From assembly GCA_026913215.1 (NCBI GenBank), contig JAPTYK010000001.1, forward strand, positions 1,426,001-1,490,000: a stretch of 64,000 nucleotides of DNA, given 5' to 3'. A model generated the notes under the pieces. It was not told where the DNA came from and ran no database searches. It worked only from the letters and a program-made list of their open reading frames with translations. A program made the position numbers and the translations under genes. This DNA comes from Streptomyces diastatochromogenes. GTDB taxonomy: Bacteria; Actinomycetota; Actinomycetes; Streptomycetales; Streptomycetaceae. Shown in pieces: positions 49,608 to 58,610 of this stretch (the first letter of the stretch is position 1; each line of letters starts with the position of its first letter).

Positions 49608-50656
49608 CTAGGCCAGTCCGGCCCGCTCCAGTGACTCGACGCCCGCCCGCAGGGCCGCCAGCCGCTCGTCCAGGGTGAAGCCGGCCGGGGCGAGGGTGAG
49701 GTGGTGACACCGGCCTCCGCGTAGGCCGTCATCCGCTCGGCGATCCGCTCGACGGAGCCGAGCAGCGTCGTCCGGTCGATCAGGGAGTGGGGCACGGCGG
49801 CCGCGGCCCCGGCCTTGTCGCCGTCCAGGTACTTGTCCTGGATCTCGGCGGCCTCCTTCTCGTAGCCCATGCGCCGGGCGAGCTGGTTGTAGAAGTTCTG
49901 CTTGCGGCTGCCCATGCCGCCGACGTACAGCGCGGTGTACGGGCGGAAGACGTCGGCGAGCGCGTTCACGTCGTCACCGAGGGCCAGCGGCAGGGTGGGG
50001 CAGACGTCGAAGCCGTCCATCGTGAGGCCGGCCTTCTCGCGGCCCGCGCGCAGGTGCCGGAGCGCGGTCTCCTCCAGGTGCTCGGCGGAGGGGAAGATCA
50101 GCAGGGCGCCGTCGGCGATCTCGCCGGTCTGCTCCAGGTTCTTCGGGCCGATCGCGGCGATGTAGAGCGGGATGTGCTCGCGCTCGGGGTGGACGGTGAG
50201 CTTGATGGGCTTGCCCGGACCGCCGGGCAGCGGCAGGGTCCAGTGCTCGCCGTCGTAGGTGAGCCGCTCGCGGGTCATGGCCTTGCGGACGATCTCGACG
50301 TACTCGCGGGTCCGGGCGAGCGGCTTGTCGAACTTCACGCCGTACCAGCCCTCGGAGACCTGCGGTCCCGAGACGCCCAGGCCGAGGCGGAAGCGGCCGC
50401 CGGTGAGCGAGTCGAGGGTGGCGGCCGTCATCGCGGTCATGGCCGGCTGGCGGGCCGGGATCTGCATGATCGCGGAGCCGACGTCGATCCGCTCGGTCTT
50501 CGCCGCCACCCAGGCGAGGACGGTGGGGGCGTCGGAGCCGTACGCCTCGGCGGCCCAGCAGACGTCGTAGCCGAGGCGGTCCGCCTCCTGGGCGACGGCG
50601 AGGTTGTCGCCGTCCATGCCGGCGCCCCAGTAGCCGAGGTTGATGCCGAGCCGCAT
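49608..50656 (-). CDS. LLM-class F420-dependent oxidoreductase (frame break)
   Basis: About 349 aa after restoring one base near 49705. A luciferase-like barrel starting MRLGINLGYWGAGMDGDNLA, with YDVCWAAEAYGSDAPTVLAW, TGGRFRLGLGVSGPQVSEGW and PLYIAAIGPKNLEQTGEIAD. These match the F420-binding branch closely, including the substrate-face AYGSD segment. The break displaces only the final 30 residues (LDERLAALRAGVESLERAGL). The ATG at 50656 is preceded by AAGGGG. The substrate is unknown. Confidence 0.88.
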
Positions 50657-50784
50657 TCCACGCACCCCTTACCCATCGGTAACGTCACTTGGGGCGGACT
50701 CTAGCGCGCGCGTGGGCCCTCCGTCAGGACACGGTTGTCCACAGGCTCTCTCCGCGTGGTGCCCTGGCCAGTACTCTCGCGCCC

Positions 50785-51759
50785 ATGGAGCAGAGGCATC
50801 TCGGACGTACCGGCCTGCGTGTGTCGCGCATCGGACTCGGCACCCTCACCTGGGGCCGGGACACCGACGAGCACGACGCCGCCGAGCAGTTGAAGGCGTT
50901 CTGGGACGCGGGCGGCACGCTCGTGGACACCGCCGACGTGTACGGAGGGGCGAGGCGGAGTATCTGCTCGGACGCCTGATGGAGCGCCTGGTGCCCCGCC
51001 AGGACCTCGTCCTGTCGACCAAGGCGGGCAGCGTCCCGGACCCCGACCGGCGCACGGACGGCTCGCGCGGGCACCTGCTCGCCGCGCTCGACGCCTCCCT
51101 CGCCCGGCTCGGCACGGACCACGTGGACCTGTGGCAGCTGCACGCCTTCGACCCGTACACGCCCCTGGAGGAGTCGCTCCAGGCCCTGGACATCGCGGTG
51201 CGCAGCGGCCGGGCGCGGTACGCGGGCGTGTCGAACTTCTGCGGCTGGCAGCTCGCCAAGGCGGGCACCTGGCAACTCGGCGGCGACCGGACCCGGCTCG
51301 CGGGGGCCCAGCTGGAGTACTCGCTGCTCCAGCGGGGCATCGAGCGGAGGTGCTGCCGGCCGCGATGGACCTCGGCATAGGCCTGCTGCCCTCCTCCCCG
51401 CTCGGCCGCGGGGTGCTGACGGGCAAGTACCGCAGCGGCACGCCGACGGACTCGCGGGGCGCCTCGGAGACGATGGCGCCCTTCGTGGAGCCGTACCTGG
51501 ACGAGGCGGCGAGCCGCATCGTGGACGCGGTGGCGACGGCGGCGGACGGCCTCGCGACGACCCTGCTCCACGTCGCCCTCGCCTGGGTGCGCGACCGCCC
51601 TGGGTGACCGCCCCGATCGTCGGCGCGCGCACGGCGCGGCAGCTCACGGCCGCGTTGTCAGTGGAGGCGCTTAGTCTTCCTGACGAGATCTGTCGGGCGC
51701 TGGACGATGTGTCGGCGCCCGTGCACCGCTATCCGGATCACGACTGGAGCACCTTGTGA
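50785..51759 (+). CDS. Aldo/keto reductase (three frame breaks)
   Basis: A 325-aa NADP-dependent reductase when repaired near 50955, 51345 and 51602. It opens MEQRHLGRTGLRVSRIGLGT. The catalytic tetrad is visible as Asp and Tyr in DTADVYGG, Lys in LSTKAGS and His in LWQLHAFDPYT. The cofactor-binding SRYPDHDW-like tail appears as HRYPDHDWSTL. The TGA overlaps the GTG start of the next gene (GTGA), implying coupled translation with the RecD-like protein. The substrate is not predictable. Confidence 0.87.
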
Positions 51760-54071
51760 CCGAGCCTTCCGGGAGACCGCGCCCGAGGCCGTGCCCCCGC
51801 CGAGGACCCCGGGAGGCCCCCGCGCCCCGGCACCCGACGCGCCCGACGCACCCGAGGAGCAGGCCACCGGGCCGGAGACGGCCGAGGAGGCGCCGGAGAC
51901 GGCCGAAGAGGCGTCCGGGACGGCCGAAGAGGTGTCGGGGACAGCCGAAGGGGCGGGTGCCGACGAGGAGCCCGAGGGCGGCGAGGAGCAGGGCGCCGGC
52001 GGGGAGCAGGGCGCCGATGAGGAGCTCGAAGGCGGCGAGGAGCAGGGCGTCGACGAGGAGCTCGAAGGCGGCGGGGAGCAGGGCGCCGGGAGGAGGCCGG
52101 GGGCGGCGGCGCGCCCGAGGTGAGCGACGCGCAGGCCGAGCTCGCCGCGCAGCGGGAGTTGCGGGCGAAGATCGAGGCCCGGAAGGCCGAGCGGGGCGGG
52201 CCGGTGGCGAGCGGGGCCAGCTGAGCGGCAGCGCGGCCGACCTCCTCGCCGCCGTCCGGGCCGTGGAGGGCGGCGCCGCCTCGGGCAGCGCGTTCTACGA
52301 GGCGGCACCCGAGCCCGCGCCCCGTCCCGCCGCCGAGGCGGCCCCGGAGACCACCGTGCGGCCCCCGCGCCGGAGCGGCCCCCGCTCCGGCCCCGGCACC
52401 ACGGCCGCCGTCCGTGAGGTCCTCGCGGCGGGCGGCGCCCCGGAGGCGCTGGCCGGTCAGGTCGCCGCCGCGCTCGGCGAGGGCGCGGCCGAGCTGCTGC
52501 GCGAGGACCCGTGGCAGCTGCTCGCGGTGGCCGGGGTCCGGCCCGAGCAGGCCGACGGTTTCGCGCGGGCGCTCCTCGGCCCCGCGTGCGGTCCCGGCGA
52601 CCCGCGCCGCGCGGTCGCCCTGACCGTGTGGCTGCTGGAGCGGGCCGCCCTCCAGGGGCACACGGCCCTGGAGGTCCAGGCCGTGCGCGCCGGACTCGCG
52701 GGGCACGCGGTGCCCGATCCGGAGCAGGCCGTCGAGACGGCGGTGTCCGAGGGCGCGGTCCTCCTCTTCCAGGAGGAGACCGAGGAGGAGCCCGCCGAGG
52801 AGACCGACGGCGACGAGGACGTCGAGGCGCAGACGGCGGCCGCGCCCGCCGCGCCCGCGCTGCTCGGGCTCGACCGGTACGCGCTGGCGGAGGAGAGCCT
52901 CGCGGAGGGGCTCGCCCGGCTGGTCAGGACGGCGAAGGCCGACGTCTGGGAGGGCGGCGAGCTGGAGCGCGCCGCCGGTGCGCACGGCCTCGTCCTGCAC
53001 ACGGGCGGCGAGGCCTCCCGCGCCGAACCGGTGGCGCTCGCCGCGGCGGCCCGGGAGCGCGGGCTGCGCACCTCGTGGCCGTCCACGCGGAGGGCGGCCG
53101 TCGCGCCGCCGGGCCGGACGCGGTGACGGTCGCCGCCCTGCTGTCCGGGGCGGCGGGTCCCGGCCGGGACGAGGACGGCGCCTTCGCCCTCGACCTGCTC
53201 GTGGTCCTCGACGCGCCGCAGCTGGACGTAGAGACCGGCGCGACGCTCGTGGAGTCGCTGCCGGACGGGTGCCGGCTGGTGCTCGGCGGCGACCCGGAGG
53301 TGCTCGGCGCGCCGGGCGCCGGGCGGGTCTTCGCGGACGTGCTCGCGGCCCGGGTGTGCCCGAGGATCGCCTCGCGCGTCCTGGACCCAGGGCCGCTCGG
53401 CGAGCTGGTGTCGGGCATCGGCGTCGGCGAGCTGAACCAGGTCGAGGCCCCCGGCAAGGAGGTCGTGATCGTCCCGGTGCGGGACGCGGGCGAGGCCGTG
53501 CACCGTACGGTCCAGCTGGTGGCGGACTCGGTGCCCCGGGCGATCGGGGTGCCGTCCGAGCAGACGCAGGTCGTCACGGTCGGCCACGGCGGCTCGGCCG
53601 GTACGCGCGCGCTGAACGCCGCCCTCAAGCAGCGGCTCAACCCCGGACCGGGCCGGTTCGGCGGCTACGACCCCGGGGACCGGGTCGCGTACGCGCCCGC
53701 GCCGGGGCGCACGGTGACGGGCACGGTCCTCGCGGCCGACGCCGGGGCCTGCGGCTGCGCTGCGGGGACGACGAGCTCCTCGTACCGAGGGAGCGGGTGG
53801 AGTCGGCCCTGCGGCACGGCTGGGCGCTCACCGCGCACCAGGCGGCCGGGGCGCGCTGGCCCGCGGTGGTCGTGGTGCTGCCCGGGGACGCCGCGGGGGC
53901 CTGAGCCGGGCGTGGGTGTACACGGCCTTCGGCCGCGCGCAGCGGCATCTGTCGGTCGTGCACGGCGTGGACCAGGCGCTGCCCCGCGCGGTGGCCGAGG
54001 GGGTGGCCCCGGAACGCACGACACGCCTGCGGCCGCTCCTGGAGGGCCTGCTGGCCGCCGAGGAGGCGTAG
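51756..54071 (+). CDS. RecD2-like helix-hairpin-helix protein with degenerate ATPase motifs (several frame breaks)
   Basis: About 773 aa. An N-terminal 150 residues of low complexity (repeats of TAEEA and EGGEEQG) precede a region matching RecD2: helix-hairpin-helix (AVREVLAAGGAPEALAGQVA; WQLLAVAGVRPEQADGFARA), then a helicase-like core and a UvrD_C_2-like end (HGWALTAHQAAGARWPAVVV; LSRAWVYTAFGRAQRHLSVV). Where RecD2 has Walker A (GGPGTGKTT), this protein has TGGEASRAE. Walker B VVDEAS is replaced by VVLDAP. It is probably ATPase-inactive. Breaks near 51772, 52100, 52215, 53075, 53760 and 53900 lie outside these motifs. The start GTG overlaps the upstream stop. Confidence 0.8.
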
Positions 54072-54434
54072 CCCGTCCTGCTTGGCCGCCGAGGAGGCGT
54101 AGGCCTGTCCTGCTTGGCCGCCGAGGAGGCGTAGGCCTGTCCTGCTTGGCCGCCGAGGAGGCGTAGGCCTGTCCTGCTTGGCCGCCGAGGAGGCGTAGGC
54201 CCATCCGGCTTGGCCGCCGAAGAGGCGTAGGCCCATCCGGCTTGGCCGCCGAAGAGGCATAGGCCCATCCGGCTTGGCCGCCGAAGAGGCATAGGCCCAT
54301 CCGGCTTGGCCGCCGAAGAGGCATAGGCCCATCCGGCTTGGCCGCCGAAGAGGCATAGGCCCATCCGGCTTGGCCGCCGAAGAGGCGTGGGCCCGTCCGG
54401 CTTGGCCGCCGAAGAGGCGTGGGCCCGTCCGGCG
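54069..54434 (+). repeat. Eleven-copy 32-bp tandem repeat derived from the preceding gene's 3' end
   Basis: Units start at 54069 (31 bp) and then every 32 bp from 54100 to 54388, with a partial unit at 54420. Each contains GGCCGCCGARGAGGCRT and resembles the last codons and TAG of the RecD2-like gene. Three sequence variants are grouped in blocks (units 1-4, 5-10, 11 onward), as expected from stepwise duplication. Units can fold into a small CGCC/GGCG hairpin. No spacers or partner genes are present, so this is a minisatellite rather than a CRISPR array. Confidence 0.92.
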
Positions 54435-54524
54435 CAGGACCGCCGGACACGGCGAGGTGCCGTACCGGGTGCCACGGGCCCGGCCGGTGATCGGCCGGGC
54501 GGCGCCCGACGGCCACGGGATGAC

Positions 54525-54562
54525 GGAGGGCCGGGACACCGCACGCGGTGTCCCGGCCCTCC
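54525..54562. terminator. Strong bidirectional terminator after the repeat array
   Basis: Perfect 18-bp arms 54525-54542 and 54545-54562 lie between the convergent RecD2-like and acidic-protein genes. It is the longest perfect hairpin in the window. Confidence 0.9.
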
Positions 54563-54595
54563 CTCGATCCGGCAAGCTTTCCGACGGGTTTCCCG

Positions 54596-55234
54596 TCAGG
54601 CGTCCACGGGCGCGTCCTCGTCCTCCTCGTCGAAGACGGAGCTGACGTCGAAGCGGCAGACGATCCGCTCGGGATCGACGTGGTCGAAGGGGGCGCCCAG
54701 CCACTCCCCCGGTTCCGGGAGGTCCTCGGCGGCGGTGACCCAGAGCGTGGAGTCGCCCTCCTCCAGGCCGAACTCCTTGTGGCGGGAGGCGATCTCGTCG
54801 GGTTCGTACTCGCCGAAGAGCACGCCGAGGGCGGCGAGCGGCGAGGCACCGGCCCTGTCCGCCGCCTCGTCGTCCGCCGTGTCGTCGAGCTCGACGACAC
54901 GGCGGGCCTGGGCGAGCAGTCGTTGCGGTTCCGCCACGGCGTAGTCGCGTCGGATCAGGAGGCTGAGGGCGTGGGGTTCGTCAGGTCCGGCGTACGGCGG
55001 CAGGTTGCCGTCGGCTCCGGGGATCTCGAAGGGAGTGACCTCGTCGTAGCGGTCGTAGAGGAGTTCGTCGTACGCCTCGGCCGCCGTGGCGAGGGCGTTG
55101 AAGGCTTCGTAGACGGCCGTGTCGTCGTCTCCCGTGCGGCGTTCGACCGCCGCGAGGTGACGGTCCAGTGCGGTCTTGACCGCCTCGGCGGCGGCACGTA
55201 CCTCGGCAGCGGTGGGCTGCGCAGCATCAGACAT
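54596..55234 (-). CDS. Acidic hypothetical protein
   Basis: A 212-aa, strongly acidic, apparently cytoplasmic protein with no membrane segment. Features are an N-terminal helical region (AEVRAAAEAVKTALDRHLAA), a middle with YDELLYDRYDEVTPFEIPGA, and a C-terminal DEEDEDAPVDA. The family is common in streptomycetes but I cannot attach a function. The ATG at 55234 lacks an obvious ribosome site, so it may be leaderless; a start further upstream is possible. It diverges from the DUF5703 gene across 47 bp. Confidence 0.78.
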   Translation of the reverse strand: MSDAAQPTAAEVRAAAEAVKTALDRHLAAVERRTGDDDTAVYEAFNALATAAEAYDELLYDRYDEVTPFEIPGADGNLPPYAGPDEPHALSLLIRRDYAVAEPQRLLAQARRVVELDDTADDEAADRAGASPLAALGVLFGEYEPDEIASRHKEFGLEEGDSTLWVTAAEDLPEPGEWLGAPFDHVDPERIVCRFDVSSVFDEEDEDAPVDA

Positions 55235-55281
55235 GGGACAGACGCTATCCGTACCGGGCCCGTGCCCGCACAATAGATGCG

Positions 55282-55470
55282 ATGCCGGAATACGAATTTG
55301 TCGACGTGTACGTGCCGCGCGGTGTCTCCCGCAAGGAGACCACGCGGCTCCTGACCGACCATGCCGAGTACGGACACTGGGAGTTGGACCGTCTGAGCCT
55401 GCACCGGGACGGGAGCCGCAGGGTGCGGCTGAAGCGGCGGATCATCCGCCAGGTCCGGGCGACCTGGTAG
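55282..55470 (+). CDS. DUF5703 family protein
   Basis: A 62-aa basic protein, MPEYEFVDVYVPRGVSRKET onward, ending RIIRQVRATW. It is near-invariant among streptomycetes as I recall and has no known function. The abundance of Arg in the last 20 residues suggests nucleic-acid or membrane-surface contact, but this is a guess. It starts 47 bp from the divergent acidic-protein gene. Confidence 0.85.
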   Translation: MPEYEFVDVYVPRGVSRKETTRLLTDHAEYGHWELDRLSLHRDGSRRVRLKRRIIRQVRATW

Positions 55471-55488
55471 CGAGAACCGGACGACGAC

Positions 55489-55514
55489 GAGGGGCCCGCG
55501 TGTGCGGGGCCCTC
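55489..55514. terminator. Terminator between DUF5703 and long chaplin genes
   Basis: Eleven-base arms 55489-55499 and 55504-55514 with one internal mismatch and a GTGT loop, between convergent genes. Confidence 0.7.
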
Positions 55515-55541
55515 TGCGTGGTGCGTGACCGCGCCGCGCGG

Positions 55542-56355
55542 TCAGGCGGCGCGGCGGGCCCGGCGGTAGACCAGCGCGCCGGCGAGCAGCATCCCGGCGC
55601 CGGCGGGGAGGATCACGCCGAGCGAACCGGAGCCGGTCTCGGCGAGCTCCTCGACGGCCCGCGGCGGAGTGACGGTCTGGGTACCGGGAGTGTTCGACCC
55701 GCCCTCGTGGCCGGGGGTGCCGGGCGTACCGGGAGTGCCAGGGGTACCGGGCGTCCCAGGGGTCCCGGGGGTGCCAGGAGTACCGGGGGTGCCGGGCGTC
55801 CCAGGAGTACCGGGGGTCCCCGGCGTACCCGGAGTCCCCGGCGTACCCGGAGTCCCGGGGTGCCAGGCGTACCGGGGTGCCGGGAGTCCCCGGCGTGCCG
55901 GGCGTGCCCGGTCCCTCCTCCCCGTACCCCGTGTCCCCGCCGCCGTTCCCGCAGTCGTTGCCGGTGACCGCGTTGCCCAGGCCGACGCCGGTGACGTTGT
56001 TGCCGCAGACGTTCACGGGGACGTCGACCGGGACCTGGACGTTGTTGCCAGAGCCCACGCCCGGGGAGTGGGCGGTGTGCCCGCCGGCGGAGGAGCCGCC
56101 GCCGGACGGTGAGGTGTTGGCGCACGTGTTGCCGAAGGCCGGATTGAGCACTCCGACGACGTTGACGGTGTTTCCGCAGGCGTTCACCGGTACGTGCACC
56201 GGGACCTGGACGGAATTTCCGGACGCGACGCCCGGGGAATTCGTGGCCGTACCGTACGCGCCGGAATCGGCGTGCGCATATCCGCCACCGACGGCGGCGA
56301 AAACGCCTCCGGCGGCCACGACGGTGATAAGGCCCTTGCGCATGACCTGTCGCAT
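55542..56355 (-). CDS. chpC: Long chaplin with sortase signal (ChpA/B/C type; frame break)
   Basis: A cell-wall-anchored amyloid-forming hydrophobin-like protein for aerial growth. It has a signal peptide ([20 protein letters not shown]), then two chaplin domains at about 32-75 and 90-135, each with a Cys pair ([11 protein letters not shown] ... [17 protein letters not shown] ... GNDCGN). A Gly-Thr-Pro repeat linker follows, and a C-terminal sorting signal LAETG, hydrophobic span and RRARRAA tail for a class E sortase. The frame shifts inside the repeat near 55862, so repeat number is uncertain. The gene name is by position next to a short chaplin, as for S. coelicolor chpC-chpH. Confidence 0.93.
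55695..55915 (-). repeat. Nine-bp coding repeat (Gly-Thr-Pro linker) in the long chaplin
   Basis: More than twenty tandem copies of a 9-bp unit with third-position variation encode a collagen-like Gly-Thr-Pro linker that would space the chaplin domains from the wall anchor. Copy number is likely to vary between strains and to be error-prone in assembly. Confidence 0.88.
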
Positions 56356-56424
56356 AGCTTGTTCCCTGCCTGCTCGGCTTCGAAAGAGTGCCACCGGGCG
56401 GTGGGCCCGGGGCGTAAATGGCCA

Positions 56425-56461
56425 CCGGCCCCGGAGTGCATGGCACGCACTCCGGGGCCGG
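56425..56461 (-). terminator. Terminator after the short chaplin gene
   Basis: Perfect 15-bp arms 56425-56439 and 56447-56461 between the chpH stop and the long chaplin start. The two chaplins are separate transcripts. Confidence 0.88.
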
Positions 56462-56495
56462 ACCGGCTCACACCCTCACGGGGCGAGGCTCAACG

Positions 56496-56729
56496 TCAGG
56501 CGTTGACGCAGGTGTTGCCGAAGGCGGGGTTCAGCAGGCCGATCACGGAGACCGTGTTGCCGCACAGGTTCACGGGGACGTGAACCGGCACCTGGACGAC
56601 GTTGCCCGAGAGCACGCCGGGGGAACCGATGGCGGCACCCTGGGCACCCGCGTCGGCAACGGCCATGCCCGCACCCGCGAGAACCAGACCGCCGGTGGCA
56701 GCCGCAGCAGCGACGACCTTCTTGATCAT
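56496..56729 (-). CDS. chpH: Short chaplin ChpH-like
   Basis: A 77-aa secreted protein: signal peptide (about 1-26, ending AVADA) and one chaplin domain with cysteines in NLCGNTVSVIG and FGNTCVNA. It self-assembles at the air-water interface to form the amyloid sheath of aerial hyphae and spores. The ATG is preceded by an exact AGGAGGAATA ribosome site, the strongest in the window, in keeping with high expression. The frame is intact. Confidence 0.95.
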   Translation of the reverse strand: MIKKVVAAAAATGGLVLAGAGMAVADAGAQGAAIGSPGVLSGNVVQVPVHVPVNLCGNTVSVIGLLNPAFGNTCVNA

Positions 56730-56857
56730 TATTCCTCCTAGTTGGCAGTGCGGCCCCAGCCGCGGACCGCACCACCTGTAACGAGGGGGAATGGTGGGGG
56801 CTACGAGCGCCCCTGTTCATTCACTCTTTCCGGTCACGTGCAAACGCGCGGACGAAT

Positions 56858-58183
56858 TCAGCAGGCGTCGAGGAAACGGTCCAGCACGCGGACGCCGAAC
56901 TTGAGGCCGTCCACCGGCACCCGCTCGTCCACGCCGTGGAACATGCCGGCGAAGTCGAGCTCGGGCGGCAGCTGGAGCGGGGCGAAGCCGAAGCAGCGGA
57001 TGCCGAGGTCGTCGAAGGACTTGGCGTCGGTGCCGCCGGAGAGCATGTACGGCACGGCGCGGGCGATCGGGTCCTCGGCGCGCAGCGCCAGCTGCATGGC
57101 GTCGACCAGGGCGCCGTCGAAGCTGGTCTCCAGGGCCTTGTCGCCGTGCACGTCCTCGCGCTTCACGCGGGGGCCGAGGATCCGGTCGAGGTCGGCGAGG
57201 AACTCCTGCTCGTACCCGGGCAGGAAGCGGCCGTCGACGTGCGCGGTGGCCTGGCCGGGGATCACGTTCACCTTGTAGCCGGCGCCGAGCATGGTCGGGG
57301 CGGCCGAGTTGCGCAGGGTGGCGCCGACCATCTTGGCGATGCCGCCGAGCTTGGCGAGGGTGCCGTCCATGTCCTCGGGGTCGAGGGGGGTGCCCAGGGC
57401 GTCCGAGAGCTCGTCCAGGAAGGAGCGGACGGTCTTGGTGACCCGTACCGGCCACTGGTGGCGGCCGAGGCGGCCCACGGCCTCGCAGAGCTCCGTGATG
57501 GCGTTGTCGTTGTTCGTCATCGAGCCGTGGCCCGCCGTGCCCTCGACGGTCAGCCGCATCCAGTGCATGCCCTTCTGGGCCGTCTCGACCAGGTAGAGCC
57601 GCAGGTTCTCGTTGACGGTGAAGGAGAAGCCGCCGACCTCGCCGATCGCCTCGGTGACCCCGTCGAAGAGGTCGCGGTGCTTGTCGACCAGGTGCCGGGC
57701 GCCGTAGGTGCCGCCCGCCTCCTCGTCGGCGAGGAAGGCGAGGACGATGTCGCGCGGGGGCTTGCGGCCGCTGCGCAGCCGGTCCCGGACGACCGCGAGG
57801 GTCATCGCGTCCATGTCCTTCATGTCGACGGCCCCGCGGCCCCAGACGCAGCCGTCGGCGACCTCGCCCGAGAAGGGGTGGTGGGTCCAGTCCTCGGCGT
57901 TGGCCGGGACGACGTCGGTGTGGCCGTGGATGAGGAGGGCCGGCTTCGACGGGTCCTCGCCCTCGATGCGGGCGACGGTGGAGGCCCGCCCCTTGTGCGA
58001 CTCGATGATCTTCGGATCGAGGCCGACCTCCGCGAGCTTCTCCGCGACGTACTCGGCCGCCGCCCGCTCGCCCGGTCCGGAGTGGTCGCCGTAGTTGCTG
58101 GTGTCGATGCGGATGAGGTCGCGACAGAGGTCCACCACCTCGTCCTCGCCGCTGACGGTCCTGGTCGTGCTCGACTCGCTCAC
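56858..58183 (-). CDS. M20/M25/M40 family metallopeptidase
   Basis: A 441-aa di-zinc peptidase or amidohydrolase. Metal and catalytic motifs are HGHTDVVPANAEDWTHHPF, GRGAVDMKDMDAMTLAVVRD (bridging Asp), LADEEAGGTYGARHLV (catalytic Glu pair) and a late GGTDAKSFDDLGIRCFGF. A lid/dimerisation domain lies between residues 195 and 330. It has no signal peptide. The start is GTG at 58183 after GGGAGG. Two 16-bp direct repeats lie immediately upstream. The family includes carboxypeptidases, dipeptidases and deacylases; this one cannot be narrowed. Confidence 0.92.
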   Translation of the reverse strand: MSESSTTRTVSGEDEVVDLCRDLIRIDTSNYGDHSGPGERAAAEYVAEKLAEVGLDPKIIESHKGRASTVARIEGEDPSKPALLIHGHTDVVPANAEDWTHHPFSGEVADGCVWGRGAVDMKDMDAMTLAVVRDRLRSGRKPPRDIVLAFLADEEAGGTYGARHLVDKHRDLFDGVTEAIGEVGGFSFTVNENLRLYLVETAQKGMHWMRLTVEGTAGHGSMTNNDNAITELCEAVGRLGRHQWPVRVTKTVRSFLDELSDALGTPLDPEDMDGTLAKLGGIAKMVGATLRNSAAPTMLGAGYKVNVIPGQATAHVDGRFLPGYEQEFLADLDRILGPRVKREDVHGDKALETSFDGALVDAMQLALRAEDPIARAVPYMLSGGTDAKSFDDLGIRCFGFAPLQLPPELDFAGMFHGVDERVPVDGLKFGVRVLDRFLDAC

Positions 58184-58197
58184 GCTGCTTCCTCCCA

Positions 58198-58229
58198 CTG
58201 CGTACCCCACGTGCTGCGTACCCCACGTG
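58198..58229. repeat. Two 16-bp direct repeats upstream of the M20 gene
   Basis: CTGCGTACCCCACGTG occurs twice head to tail (58198-58213 and 58214-58229), each ending in the palindrome CACGTG. They lie 15 bp upstream of the start codon, just beyond the ribosome site, and may be a duplicated operator or leader. Confidence 0.8.
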
Positions 58230-58317
58230 CTGACTGCCGGTCGCCCCCATCCTCCCCTCGGCGCCCTCGGCGCCCAAGGTGCCGAGGGCGCCGACACGCC
58301 GCCGTCACATGCCGGGG

Positions 58318-58385
58318 GCCGAAAGGGGTGGTGGACGAAGGGGGCGGCGACCGAAAGGGGGGTGGTGGCCGCGAGGGGGTGGTGA
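58318..58385 (+). repeat. G-rich imperfect repeat between M20 gene and tRNA-Leu
   Basis: Four imperfect copies of a roughly 18-bp unit with a 4-6 G run (GAAAGGGGTGGTGG-like) follow one another. Loops of about 12 bases make a stable G-quadruplex possible but not strong. The rest of 58184-58456 shows no gene. Confidence 0.6.
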
Positions 58386-58456
58386 TCGACCACCTCAGAC
58401 CTTTGCTATTGTTCTCTACGTCGGAACGGCCCGAGGGCCGGAAAGACAGACACCTT

Positions 58457-58544
58457 GTCCGGGTGGCGGAATGGCAGACGCGCTAGCTTGAGGTGCTAGT
58501 GCCCTTTATCGGGCGTGGGGGTTCAAGTCCCCCCTCGGACACCA
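58457..58544 (+). tRNA. tRNA-Leu (GAG)
   Basis: An 88-nt type II tRNA including an encoded 3' CCA. The acceptor arms GTCCGGG and CTCGGAC pair with one G-U. The anticodon stem CTAGC/GCTAG encloses the loop TTGAGGT, giving anticodon GAG (reads CUC and CUU). The long variable arm and GGTTCAAGTCC T-loop are as expected for leucine. CUC is among the commonest leucine codons in streptomycetes. Confidence 0.97.
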
Positions 58545-58546
58545 GC

Positions 58547-58575
58547 GAAAGACCCCACGTCATGTGGGGTCTTTC
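58547..58575 (+). terminator. Terminator of tRNA-Leu
   Basis: Twelve-base perfect arms 58547-58558 and 58564-58575 begin 3 bp after the tRNA. The A-rich and T-rich outer ends give a short T-tract after the stem. Confidence 0.88.
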
Positions 58576-58610
58576 TCGTTGCGGCAGCAGGAATCACGGC
58601 GGTAGGACCG

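Noticed and set aside
54069..54434. Regular 32-bp repeats resembling a CRISPR array
   Set aside because: There are no unique spacers between the repeats, no cas genes, and the unit is derived from the end of the adjacent gene.
53637..54704. Long minus-strand reading frames through the repeat array encoding a repetitive Ala-Ser-Ser-Ala-Ala-Lys protein
   Set aside because: They run antisense to the RecD2-like gene and its repeats, are open only because of the repeat composition, and have no ribosome site or recognisable domain.
58457..58575. tRNA-Leu as an integrative-element attachment site
   Set aside because: No integrase gene and no repeated tRNA 3' end were found in the window; the sequence after the tRNA is an ordinary terminator.
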